This document shows positions 25,828 through 32,069 of a DNA stretch of 64,000 nucleotides, piece after piece. The notes beneath the pieces are model-generated. The model was not told the origin of the DNA. It saw nothing but the letters and a program-made list of their open reading frames with translations, and made no database searches. Each line of letters begins with the position of its first letter. Position 1 is the first letter of the stretch. This DNA is from Falsiroseomonas sp051859025 (GTDB lineage: Bacteria; Pseudomonadota; Alphaproteobacteria; Acetobacterales; Acetobacteraceae), in assembly GCF_051859025.1 (NCBI RefSeq), contig NZ_JBHYGL010000023.1, positions 124,001 through 188,000 of the forward strand, written 5' to 3'. A program made the position numbers and the translations under genes.

Positions 25828-27389
25828 GTTGGACGCGGCGGCTTGCCGACTTCCTCGACGCCAATGCGCGGGAACGCGGCGGGGAGGAAGCCGTGGTGGC
25901 GCGGGATGCGCGGCTGACGCATGCGGGCCTGCGTGCCGAAGCGCGCGCCATCGCACGCAGCCTGCTGGCGCGTGGCATCGGGAAGGGCGACTTCGTCGGC
26001 CTGCTGATGGGCAATGACGCGCGCTGGGTCGCCAGCTTCTATGGCTGCGCGCTGATCGGTGCCGTCACCGTGCCCATCAACACGCGCTTCAAGGCGCCAG
26101 AGATCGCCTTCGCCCTGTCGCGCGCACGCTGCAAGGCCGTGCTGCTGGCGGGAAGCTTCCTCGGCATCGATTTCGCCGCGGCGGTGCGGGAGGTGGCGCC
26201 CGGGCTGCCGGACCTGACGCATGTCATCGTCAGCGGGGAGGAATCCTGGGAAGCGTTCCGCGCCGCGCAAGCCGATGATGCCGCGCTGGATGCGGTGGTC
26301 GCAGCCGTTGGCGCCAATGATCCGCTGCTGGTGCAGTACACATCGGGCACGACGGCGCATCCCAAGGGGGTGCTGCTGACGCACCACAACATGCTGCGCA
26401 ACGCCGCCGTCTGCGCCGCGAAGCTGGGCGTGCGCGGCGACGACCGCTACCTCAACTGTCGGCCCTTCTTCCATGTGGCAGGATCGACGCTGTCGCTGCT
26501 GGTCTGCCTGGTGACGGGCGCGGTGCTGGTGACGCCCCCGACCTTCGAGGCGGGGGAGGCGCTGGCCTTGCTGGAGCGCGAGCGATGCACCGTCACCTCC
26601 GGCAACGACGCCATCTTCCAGCTGATGCTGTCCCATCCCGCCTTCGGCCGCGCGTGCATCCACCTGCGCGGCGGCTGGGCGGCGGCGGGCCCGGAGACGA
26701 TGCGGCGGATCGTGGAGGAGATGGGCGTGCGCGACCTCTGCTGGGCCTATGGCCTCAGTGAGGCATCGCCCAATGTTGCGCTGTCGGACCACCGGGAGCC
26801 TGTGGCTGTCCGGATCGCCGGTGGCGCCGTACCGCATGAGGGGCTGGAGGTCCGCATCGCCCACCCCGAAACCTTCGCCCCCCTCGCGCCCGGCATGGCC
26901 GGCGAGATCCAGGTGAGGGGCTGGTCGGTCATGAGAGGCTACCTGAACGACCCTGGGAATTCGGACAAAGCCTTCACGCCCGATGGATTCCTACGCACGG
27001 GCGACCTCGGCACGATGGATTCCGAGGGCCGCCTCCGCATGGCCGGGCGCATCAAGGATGTGATCCGTGTGGGCGGGGAGAATGTCGCACCGGCCGAGGT
27101 GGAGGAGGTCCTGTCCTCCCACCCCGCCGTCGCGCTGGCCCAGGTGGTGGGCGTGCCGGATGCGCGCCTCGGTGAGGTCTGCGCGGCCTTCGTGCAGTTG
27201 CGCGACGGCGCGAGCATCGAGGCGGCGGAACTTCTGGCCTGGCTCAAGCCGCAGGTCGCCAATTTCAGGCTGCCCCGGCACCTGCGTCTCGTGAAGGATT
27301 TCGAGGCCATCGGCATGACCGCCAGCGGCAAGGTGCAGAAGGTGAAGCTGCGGGCCCATGCGCTGGAGGCGCTGGGCCTCGTTCCGTGA
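25824..27389 (+). CDS. AMP-forming acyl-CoA ligase
   Basis: 521 residues, ANL superfamily. Motifs in order: P-loop-like YTSGTTAHPKG, YGLSEASPNVALSDHRE (A5 region), GFLRTGDLGTMDSEG (A7), GRIKDVIRVGGENVAP (A8 hinge) and a C-terminal TASGKVQKVKLR with the catalytic Lys. It forms an acyl-adenylate and then the CoA thioester. The ATG overlaps the hydratase stop. The substrate pocket gives no reliable clue. Confidence 0.92.
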   Translation: MSWTRRLADFLDANARERGGEEAVVARDARLTHAGLRAEARAIARSLLARGIGKGDFVGLLMGNDARWVASFYGCALIGAVTVPINTRFKAPEIAFALSRARCKAVLLAGSFLGIDFAAAVREVAPGLPDLTHVIVSGEESWEAFRAAQADDAALDAVVAAVGANDPLLVQYTSGTTAHPKGVLLTHHNMLRNAAVCAAKLGVRGDDRYLNCRPFFHVAGSTLSLLVCLVTGAVLVTPPTFEAGEALALLERERCTVTSGNDAIFQLMLSHPAFGRACIHLRGGWAAAGPETMRRIVEEMGVRDLCWAYGLSEASPNVALSDHREPVAVRIAGGAVPHEGLEVRIAHPETFAPLAPGMAGEIQVRGWSVMRGYLNDPGNSDKAFTPDGFLRTGDLGTMDSEGRLRMAGRIKDVIRVGGENVAPAEVEEVLSSHPAVALAQVVGVPDARLGEVCAAFVQLRDGASIEAAELLAWLKPQVANFRLPRHLRLVKDFEAIGMTASGKVQKVKLRAHALEALGLVP

Positions 27390-27489
27390 CAGATCCATGA
27401 ATTCGCTGGTTGTATGCTGAAATCACGCTGCGGCCTTCATCTCCCCTTCACATCCGCCCCGTGATTCTCCATGTGGAATCAACGGGGTT

Positions 27490-27510
27490 CCCCGGGCCGC
27501 CGGCCCGGGG
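27490..27510. repeat. strong GC hairpin between genes
   Basis: Perfect 9-bp stem CCCCGGGCC / GGCCCGGGG with a 3-base loop, in the 151-bp gap between the acyl-CoA ligase and the Nudix gene. No T-run follows. It could end the ligase operon's transcript or be a REP-type palindrome; similar GC hairpins occur at 30207-30230 and 58471-58518. Confidence 0.5.
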
Positions 27511-27540
27511 TCCGGCCTGGTTTGGGGAACGGGGCTGGCG

Positions 27541-27987
27541 ATGCCTGATGGGGTGATACGGGGCGGCAGGCCCACCGGCGATCTGCGCCGCCAATGCGCC
27601 GCGGTGCCACTCACCGGCGGGGCAGGCGACTGGCGCGTGGTGCTGGTGACGAGCCGGGAGACGCGGCGCTGGGTCGTGCCCAAGGGCTGGGTGGAGCCGG
27701 GCGAGGAGCCGCATGTCAGCGCGGCCCGTGAGGCTTTCGAGGAAGCGGGGCTGGAAGGGGAGGCCGAGGCTGAACCGCTCGGCACCTATTCCTATGACAA
27801 GCGCAAGGCCAATGGCGTGCTGCTGCCCTGCGAGGTGCTGGTCTTCCGCTACCGCGTGACCCGCCTGCTGGCCGAATGGCCTGAACGCCACCAGCGCGAA
27901 CGGCGCCTGTTCCGGCCGGAAGCCGCGGCCGCGCTGGTCCTGGAACCGGCCCTCGCCAGGCTGTTGCGCAGCCTGGCGCAGGGGTAG
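27541..27987 (+). CDS. Nudix hydrolase
   Basis: 148 residues. A complete Nudix box GWVEPGEEPHVSAAREAFEE followed by AGL fits G-x5-E-x7-REUxEExGU. The opening KGWVEPGEE and the TYSYDK segment resemble diphosphoinositol-polyphosphate/diadenosine-polyphosphate hydrolases of alphaproteobacteria. Cytosolic, stand-alone gene, convergent with the dihydropyrimidinase-like gene (6 bp between stops). Confidence 0.9.
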   Translation: MPDGVIRGGRPTGDLRRQCAAVPLTGGAGDWRVVLVTSRETRRWVVPKGWVEPGEEPHVSAAREAFEEAGLEGEAEAEPLGTYSYDKRKANGVLLPCEVLVFRYRVTRLLAEWPERHQRERRLFRPEAAAALVLEPALARLLRSLAQG

Positions 27988-27993
27988 TGGACG

Positions 27994-29475
27994 TCAGGCC
28001 CCGAAGCCGTCCGGCGTGATGCCGCGCGGCTTCACCATGTCGTAGGGCCCGCGCGGCAGGAAGCGGCCGGTGCCGGGTTCCGCCTGGACCTTGCCGTCCC
28101 GCATCACAACCTCGCCCCGCCGGATGGTGCTGACCGGCCAGCCCGTGACCTCCAGCCCCTCATAGGGCGTGTAGTCGATGGCGTGCTGCATCAGCGCGTT
28201 GGTGATCGTCACCTTCTTCTTCGGATCCCAGAGGACCAAATCGGCATCGGCACCTGGCTGGATCGCGCCCTTCTTCGGATAGAGGCCCATCAGCCTCGCC
28301 GGGTTCGTGCTCGTCAGCTCCACGAACTTCTCGATGGAGATGCGGCCCTTGGAGACGCCCTCGCTGAAAATGATCGGCAGCCGCGCGGCCAGGCCCGGGA
28401 TGCCGTTCGGGATCTTCTCGAAGCTTGCGTCGCGGCCTGCCGATCCCTTGCCCTTGTCGCCCTCGTAGCTGAAGCCACAATGGTCGGAGGAGACGATGTC
28501 GAGCGTCCCGCGCCGAATCATTTCCCAGATGCGGCCATGTTCAGCCGTGTCGCGCGGTGCAGGGCTGCACATGAACTTGGCGCCTTCGAAGCCCCCGTCT
28601 TTCGGGTTGGTCCGGGCCATGTCGGCGGCGGTGAGGGTGACGTATTGCGGGCAGGTTTCCCCCCACACCTTCACGCCGCGCGCCTGGGCGCGGGCGATCT
28701 CCTCCGCCGCATCCTCGCAGGATACGTGGAAGACCTGGATCGGTTGGTCCACCAGTTCCGCCAGCGCGATGGCGCGGTGGGTCGCTTCTCGTTCAACGAC
28801 GCGCGGGCGTGACCAGGCGTGGTATTGCGGCGCGGTCATCCCGGCGTCCAGCAGCGCTCGGGTGCGCCAGCCGATGGCGTCAAAATTCTCGCAGTGGACG
28901 GTGACGAGGCAGCCATGCTCCCGCGCTGCCAGCAGCACCTTGATGTATTCGGCATCGCCGAGGTGCAGCGGCTCATAAGTCAGGAAGACCTTGAGGCTGC
29001 GAACCCCCTCGGCGACCAGCCTCGGCACTTCCTCCTTCATCACGACATCGGTTGGATCGCTGATGATCTGGTGGAAGGCGAAGTCCAGCATGCCCGTTTC
29101 GCCGCGCTGGCGGGCATCGACATAGCGTTCCCAGACGCCGAAGCCCTTCCATTGCGGGATGAAGCACACCACGCTGGTCGTGCCGCCGGCGAAGGCGCTG
29201 GCGGAGGCGGTGATGAAGCTTTCCTCATTCACCGTCACCTGCGGTTCACCGTCGGACATGGTGTAGCCGCCGCGCGACGTCTCCTCGATGTGGCAATGGC
29301 TGTCCACGCCGCCGGGCAGCACCAGCAGGCCGCCGGCATCGATCACCTGCGCGGCGTCGGTGATGCTTTCCGCTATGGCGGCGATACGACCATCCTTGAT
29401 GCCGATGTCGCAGCGCGTGACGCCGAAGCTGGTGGCGACCTGGCCGCCGCGGATGGCGATGTCGTAGGTGCTCAT
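27994..29475 (-). CDS. dihydropyrimidinase/hydantoinase-like amidohydrolase
   Basis: 493 residues, metal-dependent amidohydrolase. His60-x-His62 in GGVDSHCHIEE bind one metal; SLKVFLTY carries the lysine normally carboxylated to bridge the two metals; VHCEN, FHVSCEDA and SSDHCGF supply further ligands. Expected to open a cyclic diamide such as a hydantoin or dihydropyrimidine. The frame stays open far upstream to 30276, but that stretch is a shadow of the permease gene; ATG at 29475 behind AAGGGGG is the start. Last gene of the leftward unit beginning at 32001. Confidence 0.9.
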   Translation of the reverse strand: MSTYDIAIRGGQVATSFGVTRCDIGIKDGRIAAIAESITDAAQVIDAGGLLVLPGGVDSHCHIEETSRGGYTMSDGEPQVTVNEESFITASASAFAGGTTSVVCFIPQWKGFGVWERYVDARQRGETGMLDFAFHQIISDPTDVVMKEEVPRLVAEGVRSLKVFLTYEPLHLGDAEYIKVLLAAREHGCLVTVHCENFDAIGWRTRALLDAGMTAPQYHAWSRPRVVEREATHRAIALAELVDQPIQVFHVSCEDAAEEIARAQARGVKVWGETCPQYVTLTAADMARTNPKDGGFEGAKFMCSPAPRDTAEHGRIWEMIRRGTLDIVSSDHCGFSYEGDKGKGSAGRDASFEKIPNGIPGLAARLPIIFSEGVSKGRISIEKFVELTSTNPARLMGLYPKKGAIQPGADADLVLWDPKKKVTITNALMQHAIDYTPYEGLEVTGWPVSTIRRGEVVMRDGKVQAEPGTGRFLPRGPYDMVKPRGITPDGFGA

Positions 29476-29489
29476 GTCAAACCCCCTTA

Positions 29490-30179
29490 CTATCGTCGGT
29501 CTGCTGCGTGGCCGGCATAGGCGCGGCCGTAGCGTTTCTCGAGCTGCCTTTGCACCAGTTCCCAGACCGTTGTCATGAGCAGATACCAGCAGGCGGCTGC
29601 GATGAAGAGTTCCAGCACCATGAACTTCTCCTGGATCAGGATCTGCGTCCGGCGCAGCAATTCCTCCATGGAGATGACGCTGGCGACCGAGGTCGTCTTC
29701 AGCAGCCCGTTCACGCTGTTGCCCAGCGGCGGGATGATGATGCGGAAAGCCTGCGGCCAGGTGATGGTGCGGAAGACCTGCGTGCGTGAAAGCCCCAGCG
29801 CCAGCCCCGCTTCGCGCTGCCCGCTGCCGACGGCGGAGATGCCCGACCGCACGATCTCGCTGAGATAGGCAGCCTCGTTGAGCGCGAGGCCGAGCAGCGC
29901 CGCCGTGGTGACGCTGAAGCGGATGCCGAAGAGCGGCAGGCCGGTATAGATGATGAGGAGCTGCACCAGCAGCGGCGTGCCGCGGAAGATCCAGCAGTAG
30001 AAGCCGGCCATGGCGGCCAGCACCTTGTTGCCGGAAAGCCGCATCAGCGCGATCAGCACGCCGAGCACGAGGCCGCAGATGAGGGAGGCGGCGGTCAGCC
30101 ACAGCGTGGTGATCGCGCCTTCCAGGAGATAGGCATTGAAGAGGTAGTCGAGGAACCCCGACCAGGACCAGATATGGAT
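29490..30179 (-). CDS. amino-acid-type ABC permease, probable ATC start
   Basis: About 229 residues of HisM/GlnP-type permease. The family sequence clearly begins upstream of the first canonical start: IHIWSWSGFLDYLFNAYLLE precedes the GTG at 30068, and starting there would delete the first membrane helix. Between the upstream in-frame stop (30242-30240) and 30068 there is no ATG, GTG or TTG in frame. ATC at 30179 lies 7 bases after GGGGAG, an ideal ribosome-binding site, so ATC initiation (or an ATG-to-ATC change or sequence error) is inferred. The ATPase-contact loop is GQREAGLALGLSRTQVFRTI. Confidence 0.85.
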   Translation of the reverse strand: MHIWSWSGFLDYLFNAYLLEGAITTLWLTAASLICGLVLGVLIALMRLSGNKVLAAMAGFYCWIFRGTPLLVQLLIIYTGLPLFGIRFSVTTAALLGLALNEAAYLSEIVRSGISAVGSGQREAGLALGLSRTQVFRTITWPQAFRIIIPPLGNSVNGLLKTTSVASVISMEELLRRTQILIQEKFMVLELFIAAACWYLLMTTVWELVQRQLEKRYGRAYAGHAADRR

Positions 30180-30206
30180 GGGTGGGCTCCCCGTTGCTGG
30201 ACAATT

Positions 30207-30230
30207 CCGGCCCCGCCTGCGCGGGGCCGG
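30207..30230. repeat. GC-rich hairpin between binding-protein and permease genes
   Basis: Perfect 10-bp stem CCGGCCCCGC / GCGGGGCCGG with a 4-base loop, 9 bases after the binding-protein stop on the minus strand. No T-run. Hairpins here often protect the binding-protein message and lower expression of the permease downstream, which is a reasonable reading. Confidence 0.55.
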
Positions 30231-30239
30231 GTGGGCTTG

Positions 30240-31061
30240 TTATTGCGGGCCAACGATCTCGAAGGCGCCGGTCCACTTGCTGGCGCCGTAGCGGTCAAAC
30301 AGCCGATCGTACCAGCCATCCGCTCGCATTTCCGTCATCACGGTGGCGACGGCATTCGCCAGCGTGCGGCTGCGGAAGTTCAGGCTTGCGGGGCTGGGAT
30401 AGAGGCCGAACAGCACGCGGGAGAATTCGCCACGCTGGTCGTATTCGGCGGCGACGGCATCGACATTCGTCACCGCTTCCACCTGGCCGGCGCGCAGCGC
30501 CTGGAAGGCGATGGCGAAATTGTCGAAGGTGCGGATGTTCAGCGGCCGAAGCCCCTTCGCCTGCAGCTCCGTGCTGATCTGGCGCGTGCGCGCTTCCTCG
30601 AACCCGCCGAGTTCGACGCCGATGGTACGGCCGGCCAGGTCATCCACGCTACGGATGTTGAGCGGGTTGCCGCGCGCGGCGGAGATCGCGATGGCCTGGT
30701 TCTCGTAGCGCAGCATCTGCATGATGCGGGCGCGTTCCTCGGTGTAGAAGGTGCCGGTGTTGATCATGTCCCAGCGCCGCGCGGCGAGGCCCGGGATCAT
30801 CGCGCTGAACTCGATCCGCACCCATTCCGGCGTCAGGCAGAGCCGGCGTGCGATCTCCACGCCGAGTTCGAAGCGAAGGCCCTGCAACTGGCCCTGCGCG
30901 TCCACATACTGCAGCGGGCGCAGCGTGGGGTTGATGGACATCACGAGTGTGCGCGGCTTGATGAGGTCGCTGTCGGCGACGCGGGGCGTGCAGGCGGGGG
31001 TTTGCGCGAAAGCGGGCGTGGCAAAGGCGGCGAGGGCCGCGGCAAGCAGAAGGCGACGCAT
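30240..31061 (-). CDS. family 3 extracellular solute-binding protein
   Basis: 273 residues: signal peptide MRRLLLAAALAAFATPAFA, then an SBP family 3 fold (LVMSINPTLRPLQYVDAQGQ, ELGVEIARRLCLTPEW, AARRWDMINTGTFYTEERA). AGGGAG precedes the ATG. Two cysteines near the N-terminus and middle could form a disulfide. Lies between the DapA-like lyase and the permease in the leftward unit, so it should deliver that pathway's substrate. Confidence 0.92.
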   Translation of the reverse strand: MRRLLLAAALAAFATPAFAQTPACTPRVADSDLIKPRTLVMSINPTLRPLQYVDAQGQLQGLRFELGVEIARRLCLTPEWVRIEFSAMIPGLAARRWDMINTGTFYTEERARIMQMLRYENQAIAISAARGNPLNIRSVDDLAGRTIGVELGGFEEARTRQISTELQAKGLRPLNIRTFDNFAIAFQALRAGQVEAVTNVDAVAAEYDQRGEFSRVLFGLYPSPASLNFRSRTLANAVATVMTEMRADGWYDRLFDRYGASKWTGAFEIVGPQ

Positions 31062-31089
31062 GGATATTCTCCCTGTGAAGTCGTTGACG

Positions 31090-32001
31090 TCAGGCGGCCT
31101 GGCGGGCCCCTTCGGAAAGTAGGCCGAGCTTCTGCAGCACGGCGGAAAGCGCGGCGGTGTCGGCGCCCGGCAGCGGCAGTCGCGGCGGGCGCGGGCTCCC
31201 CATGCTCATGCCCATGAGGCGAAATCCCATCTTGGTGCCGCTGACGTAGCGTGGGCCGCCGACGAAGGGCAGCAGCGGCATCAGTTGGCGGTACAGCGAC
31301 AGCGCCTTGTCCATGTCCTTGTCGAAGGCGGCGGCGTGGAACATCGCCGTGCTCAGCTTCGGAGCCAGGTTGCTGCACACCGCGACCCAGCCGATGGCGC
31401 CGAGCCAGGCGCTTTCGTAGCCCAGCACGCCAGCGAAGACTTCCATCCGGTCCCCGCAGAGATCAATGATGTCCCGCACGCGCGTGACCTCGAGCGTGCT
31501 TTCCTTGACGTAGGTGCAGTTGGGGATGCGGGAGATCTCGGCGAGCATCGCCGCCGTCATGTCCACATTCGCGGTCGCGGGATTGTTGTAGACCATGATG
31601 GGAATGCCGATCGCCCTCGCCACCGTGTCGTAGTGGTGCATCAGTTCCGGCAGCGTCGGCACGGAATAGAAGGGCGGGATGATCATGACGCCATCGGCGC
31701 CCAGTGCCTCCGCCTCCTTCGAGGTGCGCACCACCTCTCGCGTATCCTCCGCCCCGGTGCCGATCAGCACGGGCACGCGGCCGGCGGCGGTCTTCACCAC
31801 CGTCTCCACGATCTGCGTCCGTTCGTCCGGGGAGACCGACAGGAATTCGCCAGTGGAGCCCAGTGGGATGAGGCCGCGTATACCTTCGCGGATCTGGAAT
31901 TCCACCAACCGCTCCAGCGCCTTGACATCGACGGCGCTGCCATCTTCCGTGAACGGCGTGATCAACACCGTGTAGCAGCCGCGAAACTTCTCGCCACCCA
32001 T
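31090..32001 (-). CDS. DapA/NAL-family lyase
   Basis: 303 residues, class I aldolase barrel of the dihydrodipicolinate synthase family. GSTGE (48-52) binds the pyruvate carboxylate, Tyr138 (MVYNNP) and Lys166 (YVKEST) form the Schiff-base centre. True DapA, N-acetylneuraminate lyase and 1-pyrroline-4-hydroxy-2-carboxylate deaminase (LhpC/HypD) share these features. It is divergent by 68 bp from an HcnABC/LhpBEF-like dehydrogenase; D-hydroxyproline breakdown uses exactly such a pair, so a deaminase role is attractive but unproven. Confidence 0.88.
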   Translation of the reverse strand: MGGEKFRGCYTVLITPFTEDGSAVDVKALERLVEFQIREGIRGLIPLGSTGEFLSVSPDERTQIVETVVKTAAGRVPVLIGTGAEDTREVVRTSKEAEALGADGVMIIPPFYSVPTLPELMHHYDTVARAIGIPIMVYNNPATANVDMTAAMLAEISRIPNCTYVKESTLEVTRVRDIIDLCGDRMEVFAGVLGYESAWLGAIGWVAVCSNLAPKLSTAMFHAAAFDKDMDKALSLYRQLMPLLPFVGGPRYVSGTKMGFRLMGMSMGSPRPPRLPLPGADTAALSAVLQKLGLLSEGARQAA

Positions 32002-32069
32002 CGATCGGCCCCCATCTCTCAGTCGGGTGCCATCCAGCCCAGATTCCGCGAAAGCATCAAGCCCACTCC

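Noticed and set aside
29476..30276. N-terminal extension of the dihydropyrimidinase-like frame toward 30276
   Set aside because: The frame is open but the sequence is the permease gene read in another frame; the hydrolase starts at the usual family N-terminus at 29475.
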